From contig VDFB02195886.1 in the NCBI GenBank assembly GCA_007258455.2, positions 8,472 to 72,471 of the forward strand: a stretch of 64,000 bases of DNA, written 5' to 3'. The translations under genes and the position numbers were made by a program. Position 1 is the first letter of the stretch. Each line of letters begins with the position of its first letter. This document shows, one piece after another, positions 22,540 through 34,774 of the stretch. The notes under the pieces are model-generated. The model was not told the DNA's origin. It searched no databases and saw only the letters and a program-made list of their open reading frames with translations. Source of the stretch: Sequoia sempervirens (taxonomy: Eukaryota > Streptophyta > Pinopsida > Cupressales > Cupressaceae).

Positions 22540-23830
22540 CAATGTTCCATAAGGCAGGGATGTCCTCTTTCTCCCTTTTTGTAATGTTCTTACGGTTGAT
22601 GCCTCAAGAGATATTTTAAATCTCATCAAATGAAACTTATTAAAGGAATTTCTATTCCTCAAAATAAAGTGGTTATTAATTCCCACTTTGTAGATGATAG
22701 CATGCTATTCCTACATAATTCTGAAGAGGAGGTGAACAATACTTTGGAAATTGTAAAGTTGTACTATGAGATATCTAGCTCTCTTATAGCTCATAATAAA
22801 GCTGATTTTTTGATGACTCGAGCTTATTCTAGGCCTCAATGGATACCAAAATAATGGAGGAAAATCAAACATGACGAGATAACTAGATATTTGGATATCC
22901 CCTTTAGTTTGGGAGTTTCTCTTTCTGAAATGTGGACTTGGTTTTTAAATAAAATTAAGAGTAATTTATTCAATTTTGACAAAAAATTTTTGTCTTTGGT
23001 TGGCATGATTCAAGTGGCTAATAAGATTGTCATTGCGTCCCATGTGTACTACTCCTCTTGTTGGATGTCATCCAAACAAGGTTATGAAGAGATCAATAGA
23101 ATAATTCATAGATATTTGTGGTCTAGATGGGATGGTAATGGTGGGCTTATTGCTTCTTCATGGTCTCATCGCATTTAGCCAAAACACAAAGGAGGCCTGG
23201 GGCTTATTGATCCCTAAACCCAAGGGACCTTGCTACAAAATGGATTATTAGAGCTGCTAGTGGAGATGAACCATGGAAGATTTTAGTCCGTCAACGAATT
23301 ATGGAAGCTTCTATAAAGAAAAATGGCAAGATGTTCATTGGCTAGATAAAATGCCTTCGTCTCCATTCTTTAAAGTCAAAGCTTCTTTTCCCCTCCAACC
23401 TATTTGGAAAGCATGGCAAAAAGTTAGCAAATTTTTAATTTGGAATGACTCTTCCTTGACTCTTCCTTGCAAACGGGGTTTAGTTTTGCTTCAATGTCAA
23501 TTTGGTGGAACAAACTAATTTCTTATCATGATTAACCATTGGCATTATGTTTCCTAAGACAAGCTCACTATTTGTTTAAAAAGGGAGTTAGACAATTTAA
23601 GGATCTTTGGGATTTTGATATATTTGATTTGGTCCCTTGGAACAAAATTAAGGAGCAGTATGGGTTGAGTACTAATTATAAACAGTTCCTCATTTTAATT
23701 AAATCTCTTGTTTTGGTGGATCTAACTATGTTCAGTTATGTACTTCAAGGGACTGTTATTTCTTTAGAGATTGGAAATGGTTATCTTGCAGTCATTTCAA
23801 TCGTTTCCCTTTAAAAAATATATATTTGAA
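22540..23830 (+). pseudogene. LINE reverse transcriptase, C-terminal half, decayed
   Basis: The plus strand encodes parts of an L1-type reverse transcriptase: SIRQGCPLSPFL (22550-22583), then NSHFVDDSMLFLHNS (about 22675-22725), where FADD is usual, then the thumb and connection region at 22891-23178 (SLVGMIQVANKI, RYLWSR) and HKGGLGLIDP near 23190-23215. Later pieces at 23273-23814 resemble the region before the RNase H. Frames change several times and stops are frequent. The subfamily differs from the LINE at 37683. No poly(A) end or target duplication was found. Confidence 0.8.
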
Positions 23831-24689
23831 GTTGCTTCCCAGTTGGAATATTGCTCATCGTTTGATCAAAAGTGGAAATGGAAACTTAGCTCTAAATTTT
23901 GATCTAAATTAAGTGCTGAAATATGGCATTACAAAACTGATTTTGACAGACAAATCTTCATCAGAAGCTCTGCTGTCTGCTCAAGCAAAATATAAGTAAT
24001 GCATAGGTGAGGATGTTAAATTAATAGCTGCTTATGTACTTGTTATCCTATTTTATTATTTGATGTGGGTAAACCAGCATCCTTTTCGTCTAAGATTTAC
24101 AGGCTAATGATACGTCTGCATGATAAATATTGGTTAGTAATGTTGGGAAAAGCTCAAATTCAAATCGGACTAAGATATTATCTTCCCTAGTAGACCAGTA
24201 GGGCTAGAGCTATAACTGGGATTATAATAAAGTTTTTTGGTATGGCATATGATCATTATAATTAAAAATACAAAAATGTTTGCAGATACAATTTTTATTT
24301 TTCTTGTTTCCATGGTTATTCAAAAAATTAGAATGCATCGTACTAATATGTTAGCGATACTTTGATTCTCATATAGAAGTCCTGTAAATATATTCTTTCA
24401 TTTCATAGTGAAATAGATTTATTCCATTGGTGATAGCTGAAAGTGACCTGAAATAAGATATCTCTGAGAGAATTCTGATGAAAGAAATGCATATACAGAG
24501 CTCTTCTGTTTTCCAATTAGAGATTATAACAAGCAATTTATAATCAGTTAGTAGGTAGCCAGATATTTTTCACTGAAAATGGAAATAAGTATAGACAAAT
24601 AAAGCATGCCATTACTTTGATGAAGGTAGCCAGATTATAAGCTCATATAGGCTCGTGATTTTGATGAAGTTAATTTTGTTAGAGATCTC

Positions 24690-25130
24690 ATACATAAATC
24701 TCAAAATGTCTTAGAATAAAGGAGGTAGATACCCTAGATGTTCCTATGTACAGGATAGCGAGGGAAATTGATTCGATAAAATATATGAAATGGAGGAGAA
24801 ATTCATGTTTTGTATGTGTACGAAGGAACACATTATTTAAACTAATTTCCAAATCAAAGCTACGAGGGGGGTCGAAACAATGGAGAGGGTCATACAAAGA
24901 AGTGGAGGATCTACATGTTACAGGGTGCGGAGTACATTATGCAAATGAATGTCAGATTTAATGCCGTCAAGAAGTGGCATCATTATACAAGAATAACACA
25001 AGATAGTGTGAAACCTAATCATTGGATTTATGTATCAATAGAAAGATTTCAAGTTGAACCCTAGATCATATTAATAAATACTCTAACTAAATTGATGGAT
25101 TAACATCATTTATTATTATGACAGGGAAAA
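24690..25130 (-). repeat. 3' flank of the intact C2H2 locus (duplicated)
   Basis: Reverse-complement match to 9205-9640. Together with the gene it defines an inverted segmental duplication spanning about 2.1 kb here and about 3.5 kb in the sister copy. The stretch 23830-24690 holds nothing I can support. Confidence 0.85.
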
Positions 25131-25469
25131 AAACAATTGTGTAAGAAATCAAAATATTTTTTCCAAAGATAATATAAGGATAAAAAATGTTCATATATGG
25201 CCCTGCAACTCAAAAAATGAATAGCCCTGCACAAAGAGAAAGCCAAAATATAGAAGATTTAAGAATAAAATTTACAGTCACAGATACTAGACCATCAATT
25301 ATCCAAATAATTATAAGTATGCAACTCGTCCATTCATCCCATCAATGTTATCTACCATTTATTCCCATAATCCCGTCTGCCTTTAAGTCTAAAAACCTCA
25401 GATTTTATGAACTATATAACGCTCTTCAGCTGTCGAACAGAAACCATAATACCTCACAAATTACGCTGG

Positions 25470-26270
25470 TCACAATCTCAAGGATAAATCTGGCATCTGA
25501 TCATCTGATGCCAAAGCCAAATCTATCTCAGAAAAATGAGCATCCTCATGAGAGACTAGAAGTGGAGATTTTCCTCTCATGCAATCATTTTTGTTTGAGA
25601 GATCAGGCAGAAAATACCCACCCAGATTGGGTTGAAGCAATCCATATTTTTCCTTTCCTCCACCACCTCCGCCTACTCCTCCATCAATGGTTGCAGAAGG
25701 GGCCCCTACACAGAGATAACTATTCAAAATGCTGGAATATGAAGTAAACTCAGGAGCAGAAATCGTTGGTGAAGGTGCTAGGCTATATAACCTCTGTTTG
25801 ATATTCAGGTGAGACCTCCCAGCTCGTTTTGCAGCAGTTCTTTCCCTCTTGTGGGCATTTTGATGCCCACCTAATGCCTGAGAACTGTTAAACTTCCTAG
25901 AGCAGAACAAGCAGGGGAAAATGCGAGAAGACCCAGCTTGAGCACCAACTGTTGTTGAAGCCTTCCAACATCTTACCTCCTTCGACCCATTCTCTCCACT
26001 TTTCATGATATCAAAATCCTCACTCACTCCACCCTGACCACCATTAGAGAAGCTTCTTCTGATCCCTAAACTCAAGTCCAATGCAATATTATGGTGATCA
26101 TCATTGTCATTATCATCATCACAGTCTATCTCAGCCAGGGTTTTTGAATTCTGAAACAGAGAGGAAAAGAGTAAAAGTTGGTGGCTCAAACGTGGAGACT
26201 TAGACTCCTTTTCTACTGTATTCATCACTGACTCTAAGCATGCAGAGTTGCTTGCAGTGCTTATAACCAT
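25470..26270 (-). CDS. Single-finger C2H2 zinc finger protein with EAR repression motifs
   Basis: The start is the ATG at 26268-26270. The frame is open for 45 more codons upstream but contains no ATG there before an in-frame TAA. The product is 266 residues. It has a LDLSL EAR-type motif at 64-68, an acidic Asp/Asn run at 49-60, one plant C2H2 finger (C120, C123, H136, H140) with QALGGH at 131-136, a Gly run near 197-205, and a C-terminal DLSLRL. QALGGH fingers bind DNA, and EAR motifs recruit TOPLESS-type corepressors, so a nuclear transcriptional repressor of the C1-1i/ZFP group is likely. Its target genes are unknown. A broken sister lies at 6690-7563. It is the only clearly intact gene in the window. 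Confidence 0.9.
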   Translation of the reverse strand: MVISTASNSACLESVMNTVEKESKSPRLSHQLLLFSSLFQNSKTLAEIDCDDDNDNDDHHNIALDLSLGIRRSFSNGGQGGVSEDFDIMKSGENGSKEVRCWKASTTVGAQAGSSRIFPCLFCSRKFNSSQALGGHQNAHKRERTAAKRAGRSHLNIKQRLYSLAPSPTISAPEFTSYSSILNSYLCVGAPSATIDGGVGGGGGGKEKYGLLQPNLGGYFLPDLSNKNDCMRGKSPLLVSHEDAHFSEIDLALASDDQMPDLSLRL

Positions 26271-26790
26271 TCTATACCCAAACAAAAAGAAATACCAAAA
26301 GAAGAGAAGCCAACAAAAATCAGCAATGCCCACATGAAGCAAACCAAAAGAAAATGCAGAAGATAGAAACCAACTAGAAGAGTTTATAGGAATAGCTGAT
26401 GGCAATAATGGTTAGGCTAAACCCCAAAAAACTGGCGACATCCCCAGCATGCTTCCATTCAACGCCTTCAATGAACAAGTGCCAAATACAATATGGCAAT
26501 AATATCTCAAGACTCAACTAAACATGATTATTCAGATACCCTAAACATTATTATCTAGATCATCATTTACTAGTCTCTTTTCACGTTCACTATATATGAT
26601 GAGAAATTGTAGTCAAACATTGTTCTTTACTTTCCTTGCCGCTCCACCTGTCACCACAGTTGGATTAAAATCTTCAGCAGACAAAAGACATGGCAAATTC
26701 GGGTCCTATTTACCTAACGATAATGTCTAACCAATTATGTTGCCATCTGTCATGTCAGTTTAGCGTTACAATTTTTGAATCTTATTATTC
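26271..26790 (-). promoter_or_regulatory. Upstream region of the C2H2 gene
   Basis: A TATA-like tcATATATAG on the minus strand lies near 26590-26599, about 320 bp before the ATG. The region is recognisable in two other places (3690-5345 and 6110-6640), which makes blocks such as 'ccctaaacattattat' easy to align. That shared sequence reflects duplication and does not itself prove regulatory function. Confidence 0.45.
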
Positions 26791-26799
26791 TAGTCTTTC

Positions 26800-28600
26800 T
26801 TTTCAAAAGATTGATTGAACTCTCACGCTCTTATAATTCTCAGTAAGAGGTGTATAGACCTGCTTTGTTGGCAACCAGGCTTTCCGAAGCCTTTCTTTAT
26901 TCTGGGTGTATCAATATCACGTCTCTATTGGCGGAAGGAGGGACGAAACCCCTTACCTTTTTCAAGCTGCAGTAATTTCCTACTTTTGTTGGCAAATATA
27001 TTAATTTTCTATTTCCATGGATCTCCAAACTATGGTTAGGTTAAATGTTTTACTATACTCTTTCACTTAAATAAAGTAACTTTCTTTTAGTATTTGATAA
27101 TTAAGAATATTTTTGTAACCATTCCACATTTGTAGAGCATAAAAGTGCACACCACAATACTTTTCTAATATAATTTATACTAATTTGGCTTGATGTCTTG
27201 TATGCATGATTTAAACGCATGGTTTGACTTCTTTGGTGTGTTGACTAGCCCAAGACCTAACCCATCCCCTGGATATGCCAATTTTCTATGTTTAGACTAC
27301 TATTCATCAAGTTTTTAGTAATTTATTTACCTAGGACATAATCATAATTTGTGATCCTCTCCTTAAGATAATATCATTAGAAACAACTTGTCCTCTAAAT
27401 TTTCACATTCTAAGACTAACATTTTATGGATTTAATTGCTAATTATTGGAATGGGAATCAAAATTTTAAAATCATGCACCTAGGGTCATGTATTCTAAGA
27501 CATCATCCTTGGGCATTTAGGCATTCTTAGGTCCTATAATTTATGTACATAAGTTTCATTAGTCATCCACTATCATACATCAACAAAAACTCAACCTCTC
27601 TATGTCAATTGATATCTATTGTCAAAACATGCATTGTAATATCAAAATCTTTGATACAACCAACAATAAGCTTGCATCAAAAAAACAACATGCATTGTAT
27701 TATTACTTGAACTAACTCTATGTGAGCATTCTATATAACTATCAAAGACCCAATTTTGCTTTAGATAAGATCACAAATTTGTTGGTTAGGATCATAGATT
27801 TTTTAAAAAATGAATACAAATAGTTTGTCCATAACACTTCATGTGAGAGCATACTCTCACCATCACCTGTCACAAAGAGTTGGAATATTATCCACTCTTT
27901 TTTACTAGGGCTCTAAGAATCTTAGATATACAACATTTGATAAAAGAAGAAAAAAATCTTAACAAGGTTCTTAAGAGAATTGGTTATCAAGATTGGCATA
28001 TAAGGCATTGTAGAGAAGCCGAGAGAGAAAGGAGACCATTGGAATAAAACTTGAACACAACCTTGTATGATGGTGTATAATAAGAAATGAAGGGTCATCA
28101 ATGAAAGATGGGATGCTTCATATGTTTAAGGAGGTCATTGCCGAGAGGAATATGCTGTCCAAAAGAAGTTATAAAAACTTAAACTTCCTACATTCAGTCC
28201 TTCTTAAGTTTGTCATATCTTATTTTCACAGCTCCATTTTATCATTTTTTAGAAGTCTGTTGAAACAGCCTTCTAAATATAACCTAGCTTCTTCAATTTT
28301 CACCTAGATCAGATATTCAAGGGATCAAAATCTCGACCATGTGTTCTACTCCATGAACTCATAAGTATAGGTTCTTGGATCATTGATGCTACTTAAATGC
28401 CTCCCTAACAAATAGAAGTAAGTCAACAAATCTCTCAAGACGGTCCAGTATGGTATAGAGGAGGTGAGATAGATTTAGGGCATTGAAAATATAAGTTAGC
28501 AAACATTTAAATTTTAGTTAAACTCGGCTAATATACTTGATTAATTAAACTGAATAGCAAGAACAAATTATATGAAGCCTCACAAGTTTATTGCATACAT
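26800..28600. other. No gene recognised
   Basis: AT-rich sequence with only short chance frames. I see no domain, RNA gene or clear mobile element in it. Confidence 0.5.
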
Positions 28601-28610
28601 TTCCACTTAC

Positions 28611-28658
28611 CTTGGTATGATGCAAGGGTCGATAACAAGATCCTTTAGTTGCTCTTCC
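28611..28658 (-). other. Candidate 48-bp internal exon
   Basis: The minus strand shows tttgtttgcag, then 48 bp open as EEQLKDLVIDPCIIP, then AAG followed by gtaagtgg. Both splice sites are near consensus. No neighbouring exon is certain. The candidate at 34566-34749 is on the same strand 6 kb upstream. It could belong to a long-intron gene or be chance. Confidence 0.35.
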
Positions 28659-28699
28659 CTGCAAACAAAAGTTCGATGAGATCAACTCATAGAAATCAA

Positions 28700-30885
28700 G
28701 TGAGATTCTCGTCTTTATAAATTATAATAGCAGATTTTTAACCATTCTCACAAATTGATAATTCATGGCATGATTTCAAGAATTTATGATGTTTGTAAAC
28801 AACGCTTTCTACAACAAGCAATTAATTAAATTAAACTTGACAAAAAGATTAAAAATCAACGTACATGTTATATGTCATCATTATGGGTAAACTTACAAGG
28901 TTCTAATAAAAGATCTTCTTGATTATGTTCTTGCATTAATCAGCACCTATGGCATGTTTATACTAGAAATTAATTAATTTTAATCTCTTAGATAAGCCAG
29001 AAACCCGTTTCATCAACAACGATGACAATTGCATACTTAAATGAAAGAATTCAAAGCTCTTGGATAGTCCATATAACCACTTGCAACATGCAATTTTTGA
29101 GTGATGCTAACTAATGAATGGTAAACATATGAGTGAGCCAACACTAAAAAAGCATCATACTTAAAAATGACTATAATATCATTGTCCTGAAGCCCCAATT
29201 GGGAGTTGTGCCTTGAGTAAGTGTTCGTAATAACTATTGGAACATGACAGATCTAATTTCTCATGGATAAGAACTAGGGAATATTAAACATGGTCACGGT
29301 ATATGTGTAGACGATTGAAAAAAACAAGAACTATAAATGTATAACCCCTACGGCTGATGGAAACAATGAGAAAAAATATTTAAAAGTTTTCTTTAGCAAA
29401 CCAAAATATAAGGGCACACACATTGAAATAATTTGATAAGGTGGGGGTGGAGGTGGTTACAACTGTATAATTGTACCATCTTTCTCCAAGGCCATTTTAA
29501 GTTAAAAAACTAGAACATAAAAAATCCCATTTTAACAATCATTGAACACCATTGCAATTAGAATGGAAAAGAAAAATCTAGTCAAGCTATCAATACCAAA
29601 ACTCGTAGGCCATTAAATTCAATTCAGTTAAGAGAAAAAGTATTTTTGAGGAAATCAAGAGCCCTCCCTAGTCAATCTACAGGAAAAAAATCGACATTGC
29701 TTAAATTCATCCACAACAATGCTATGCTATTTAGCAAAAGACCTCCTATGAGTGCTTCATTGAAGTCTTTTGTTCCTCAAAATTATTTGGCACTCATTTA
29801 AAATGAGAAAATAAAAAATCCCAAAAGAGGGTTGCCAAATCCTGTTTTAATTTCAAAACCAGGTGACAAGATATTCACAAAAATAATGTATAAATCAACT
29901 CATATGAATTGAATCAAAGGTAAAATCGGTCATGTAATGAAATTAAAAAATGGGAAAGGAAATATTTGGGGATAAAACTAATGGAAAAAATTAAAAACTC
30001 AAAAAGAATAAAACAAATCCTAGGCTAAAACTTACCAAAGTAATAGCTTGTGCACTATGCTTCTATAAAACCTAGGAAAAATCAAAACCTAACAATTATA
30101 AAAAATTCCTTCGTATGGTTAAAAGGCGAAACCCATAAGGGAATGGCCAGAATTTTACACAAATCTACTGCTTACTCTATGTAACAATGAAATTCATAAC
30201 TGAAATCACAAATTTAAACTTTTAAACTAAACAAAAGATACTTGCATTGTATTATTACTTGAACATCACTGTAGTCTAGAGTTGGACATAACCAAGATAA
30301 TGAGAGAAAAAATCACCTGGTTTAGAATTTCCAATTCCTAATTATATCAGAGTGACAAAGCAAAAGCCAATTACATCACAAGGAGGATCTAGGGATTACA
30401 AATCTCCAAAGTTGATTTGTGGCAACAATGATTTGGTGACAAACCAAAATTGGCATTGCTTGAGGGAAAGAAATCTTGGGAAAGGTAGATTTTCATGCCC
30501 CTTGTCAAGAAAGGAATTGAAACCTTAAGAAAAATAAAATTGTTGTCCAAAATAATAATCTCAGCCATTCTAAAAAAGGAACAATGAAAGCTTGATTAAT
30601 GCAGTGATTCACAAAAAGGCATAAAATTAATAATTAAAAAGGGTTTAAGGGCGACACTTGGTTATGAATGATGTATCCCAAGTACCAAGATAAAAATATT
30701 AATGAAAAGCTGTGACTCTCCCCACTACATGGAAGATATAAAAGGGAGAATAAATTAGTGGGAAGAAGCATCAAGGAATGGGATTGGAAAAAGGAAAATA
30801 AAAAATTGAAACATAAGATATCTATTAGAAATAAATATTGTTGGGAAGTAAGTTTGAGAATATAAATTAGGAATAGCTATACATC
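28700..30885. other. No gene recognised
   Basis: AT-rich sequence. A weak donor-like site lies on the minus strand near 30030. Nothing else is supportable. Confidence 0.5.
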
Positions 30886-30906
30886 ATAATTACATAATGA
30901 TATTTT

Positions 30907-31043
30907 CCAATAGTGACATGGTATGATGGTTAAGTTGTTGTGGTGTTGTTCTTGCCATCAAGGTTTAAACCCCATTGAGGTGTAATTGTGACCTCACCGA
31001 TTCATAGCTTCAAGTCAAAAGCATTTACCCCTTAAATAATTTC
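30907..31043 (+). mobile_element. Short tRNA-derived SINE with 19-bp TSD
   Basis: A box TGGTATGATGG (30919-30929) and B box GGTTTAAACCC (30962-30972) have tRNA-like spacing. The element is bounded by an exact 19-bp direct repeat, 'aattacataatgatatttt', at 30888-30906 and 31044-31062. No acceptor stem or CCA-type end is present, so it is not a working tRNA gene. It belongs to a different family from the SINE at 7841-8358. Confidence 0.8.
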
Positions 31044-31253
31044 AATTACATAATGATATTTTATTACCAATTAATATAGTAGATCCCTTTAGCAATCTAT
31101 TTTATTGAGGTGTAATTGAGGTGTAATTGGTGTGTTTGTGACCTCACTGATTCATAGCTTCAAGTCAAAAGCATTTACCCCTTAAATAATTTCAATTACA
31201 TAATGATATTTTATTACCAATTAATATAGTAGATCCCTTTAGCAATCTATTTT
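30974..31253. repeat. Tandem duplication that copied half of the SINE
   Basis: Unit 30974-31103 (SINE 3' part, one TSD copy and flank) is repeated at 31104-31253. The second copy has about 20 extra bases from a local 'gaggtgtaattg' expansion. The duplication is therefore younger than the SINE. Confidence 0.9.
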
Positions 31254-31339
31254 GAATTTATAGAAGTGTTTTGCAAATAGGGAGGCTGATCAACCTTCTG
31301 AGATCACAATAGGTGAAATCTTAGCCTTTCCTTCATCAA

Positions 31340-31690
31340 GAATGCCACCCTGAGATGCAAAGCTCATGGGCCAAGAGGTTTATGAGTGTTGTTGAGCTTG
31401 TTGAGTAAGACAGTCTTCATGCATCTTATCAAGCACACCACTCTGAGATGGATGGAATGGAGCTCCTACCTTGCTCATGGGTTGGGAGGTGAATGAGTGC
31501 TCCTGGGCTTGAGCAAGGAGGATGAAGTGCCTCCAAGGTGGATTGAGGGATGGAGTGGTCCTAAGATCCTACCATGCTTGTGGGTCAAGAAGAAATGAGT
31601 TCTCCTAGGCTTGAGGGTCTTCTCAAGTATGCCACCCTAACATGGATGGATGAGGATCCACCCATGCTCTCACAATACAAGGACAACCAT
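31340..31690. repeat. Degenerate repeats of about 100 bp
   Basis: Three diverged units share 'ccaccctgagatgga', 'tgctcatgggt.aagaggt.aatgagt' and 'ctcctgggcttgag'. There is no coding frame through them. Confidence 0.6.
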
Positions 31691-32009
31691 CCTTGAGATT
31701 GTAGTTTGCAAACATTTCAAGTGAATTCCTAATATGGTTGGCTATATGAATATGCCTTGGAATAATCATTAATGATGTTAACATGCCTTTGAATTCAAAT
31801 ATTGATAATTTTATGAACTATGGTGTTTTAGCTATGATGTATTGCTCTCAATATTATAATATTTATGTATTAATCAGAATATAACCATAAAGTTGATACT
31901 TGTTATTTCTAATATCAGTTTTTAGTGACTATTATTGTTTTGAAGGCCTAAAATTAGGAATTTCCCAAAAGGGGACATTACAAAGGAGAAGTAGATAGGT
32001 GCAACTAAG

Positions 32010-32130
32010 AAATCTTGGAGAAGATCATTGTAACTCAAAGAAGGATCTCTTTTGGTATCTACTTCAATGACTATGCAATGTTTCGGCTAGATGTGAAGAA
32101 TGATGAGAGCAAGAGGGTTTATACTCCATA
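32010..32130 (+). other. Exon-like stretch, unknown family
   Basis: A plus-strand frame reads ILEKIIVTQRRISFGIYFND and continues through MFRLDVKNDESKRVYTPYM to a consensus donor (ATG followed by gtgagtag near 32131). Composition and splice context look coding. I do not recognise the family, and no partner exon was found. Confidence 0.3.
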
Positions 32131-33599
32131 TATGGTGAGTAGTATTTGTTGCATGGTCTAAGTAATATTTTTAATACTCTCCATATTTTGAACCAAATGG
32201 TGGAAACTTTCCTTCAAAATTTATTTCAACATCTTTTATCTCTTTGGTGTTTTGAGCCCATGTTACATGTGTTATTATATGCTATATCTTTCACATGGTG
32301 ATAGAATCATAAATTTGGTACTACTTGTATGAAGTGAAATGTAGTTTTGGATTTCTAAACCAAAAGCTAATAAAGATGAGCTCTGATAACATTGAATGAA
32401 TTCAATTGAAAAACAAAAATTTGCAGACAAAAAAATGAAATTTAAAATCAAAATATATGAGAAGCCACAATATCAATGTTTAAAAAAATTGAATGCACAA
32501 GAGTTTTGGAAAACATAATAATTATCTAGATTGGAACAAAATAGTTTGAGAGAAAACAAGAAAAAATGTGATAGAGAATTGTTTAAAGAAAATATGCTGA
32601 AGCATAAAGTCTATCTATAACTTGCTTTCATATAGGATATTCAGTTTGGTACCCAAAATAATCATAACTGAAGCTGATTAATTTTTGAAAGAGGGAGGCA
32701 ATATTCCCTACTCTCTCAAAAAAATGAGGGTTTTGTTTGTTTAGGCTTACAATCGAGAAAACATCTGTAACGCTTTACCAAGGAGGTTTTTTGCTGCTGT
32801 ATGTAAAACAATAAAATTCTGTTTTAATTCCACTAATAGACATGCCAGCCACAGCTCTCAGGCGTGCCACTCCCACTTGTGAAGACAGAGCAATCCTCAA
32901 AGTATTAGATGTTGGTTATGTGGATTTAACTTGATCACACAATTTTGCATAAAGAAAAGACTAATATTACTATAAATTGTCCCAAACTCTTAAAACTTGA
33001 TATCCTGTAAAAAAAAAGCTTAACCTTAAATGGTTTTACTGCTTTATTATTGTAAAACAATTTTTAAAACTTTATTTTCTTTCTTCTATTTTCCTAAAGG
33101 AAACTCCCTCTTTATCCTCTTTTTGTTTTCGGACTTTCATAAAACAAGCTTAAGTGTTACGCGAAATCTGTCTTCTTAAAATAGACTTATTCTATGTTTC
33201 AATATTTATATTAATATGTTCCATATTGTCCTTTTTCACCTGCATCTGGAAACAACTTCAATATTTGGCTGTTATGCCTAAAGTGTTAATGGCATAATAA
33301 TTATGAAAAGAGACTCGCCTTTTTCAATTAAGAAAGCGGCATCTTCTCACAATCTGGCATATGAGACAATAAGCACAATCTATTGCAGGGTAACCTACAT
33401 TTGAACTCATGATAATGAACAACCAACATAATAATGATTATAGTATTATACCAGTTTTATCTACATTCGGTTGCTTGAGAGAGTTTACATAAAAAAATCC
33501 TCACTAAAGGGTTAAATCATTTCATCAAATAATTGTAACTTTTCTAAATTGTTGCATTGAAAGTAGAGCTCACATTCCATTAAAATAAACAGTTCAAAG

Positions 33600-34195
33600 C
33601 TTAAAAAGGTGGATATTTTATACAAAATAACAGGGCCAAACAAAAGTGGAGGCACTTGCTGTGTATCTGGTGAAAAAGCCAGGCTATTTAAACAAATTAC
33701 TCAACATTTAGGATCTCTGTATTATAAATATTACCAGCAATTCTGTATTGATTACGTGAAAGCTATATACAAATATAGCATGGCCAAACAAAGGTGTAAG
33801 TACTTTGCATGAATCTGGGGGAAAATCCAGGCTATATGACCAATTACTCAGAATTTAGGCTTTCTTTATTTTAACATTACCGGTGATTCCGTATTATGTA
33901 GGTGAAAGCTTTAAGCAAATATAGCAGGGCCAAACCAAGGTGTAAGTATTTCACATGTATCTGGTGAAAGAGTCAAGCTATTTGAGCAATTACTCAGCAT
34001 TTAGGCCTTCTTAAATGTAGATAATACCAGCAATTCTGCATTAAGTAGGTGAAAGCTTTATAAAAATATAGCAGGGCCAAACAAAGGTGCGCGCACTTTG
34101 AATGTATCTGGTGAAAGAGCCATGCTATTTGAGCGACTACTGAACATTTAAGCTTTCCTTATCGCTAATAGTACCAGCGATTCTGTATTTCAATT
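33600..34195. repeat. Four-copy tandem array, period about 147 bp
   Basis: Units start at 'ggccaaac' near 33634, 33782, 33929 and 34075. Each carries 'tatctggtgaaa.agccaggctattt', 'attactca.catttagg', 'taccagcaattctgtatt' and 'aggtgaaagctt'. Copies are diverged but collinear, and the period stays at 146-148 bp. There is no open frame across units. The interval 31970-33600 before it is otherwise AT-rich with no supported gene. Confidence 0.9.
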
Positions 34196-34269
34196 TTTGT
34201 TTGTATTTGAAATAATATTGCCGGTGATTATGTATTTTACAAAAAAAAATGGCAGTGTTAAACTATTTG

Positions 34270-34385
34270 AGATATACCAGATTTTTATTGGGAAGGCAAT
34301 TTGGGTGACAATACTCGAACCTGTGTCAGTGATTAAACGGTAACTAGTGCCCACCATTGAACCACAGCCCTCACTTGCATATTCA
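34270..34385 (-). mobile_element. tRNA-derived SINE fragment
   Basis: The minus strand shows an A box TGGTTCAATGG (34354-34364) and a B box GGTTCGAGTAT (34311-34321), followed by an A-rich end 'aataaaaatctgg' near 34285. No acceptor stem is seen. No target duplication was found. Confidence 0.65.
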
Positions 34386-34565
34386 ACAATTTTACAGTTT
34401 CGCCATTAATTCTTTCAAATAGACTGGGGCTTGGAAATATCAATTTCTGATTTTCCCAAATTTGCAACATGAAGAAGCAGATCCATCTCATCACACTGAC
34501 GAAATTGATAAAAAAGCAGTTCAAATTACATAAAAAAGAAACAATTCAAAGATAATAGAGTTTAC

Positions 34566-34774
34566 CTTAGAACAGAAATGGAGGTCTGGACGCACAACTC
34601 CGTAGGATTAAGAACCACTGCGGTGCAGAGCATGCTGATTAAAAGGAGATCTTCAATTTCAATTGCTATTGCAATAGCAAGCAAAGTGGAGGCGAAAATG
34701 ACGCTCCACGCCAAAGGTGGCAATCTTTCATTTAAGGCCTTTAGACTTCCTGTAATGTTAAAAAAATGAATCAT
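34566..34774 (-). other. Candidate exon with hydrophobic segment
   Basis: A minus-strand frame from the ATG at 34772-34774 reads through SLKALNERLPPLAWSVIFAS and an Ala/Ile-rich hydrophobic stretch to TSISVLR. It ends at a donor, AAG followed by gtaaac (34565-34560). An alternative boundary is an acceptor (acattacag) at 34750, which would give a 184-nt internal exon. The stretch is GC-richer than its flanks. The family is not recognised. A membrane protein's first exon is one possibility. Confidence 0.35.

Noticed and set aside
26271..26405. 45-residue hydrophobic N-terminal extension of the zinc finger protein
   Set aside because: It has no ATG (it would start at a TTG), follows an in-frame stop, and is not expected for a nuclear repressor. 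It is probably 5' UTR.
33600..34195. CRISPR-like array
   Set aside because: Units are long diverged direct repeats without conserved-repeat and unique-spacer structure, in a plant genome.
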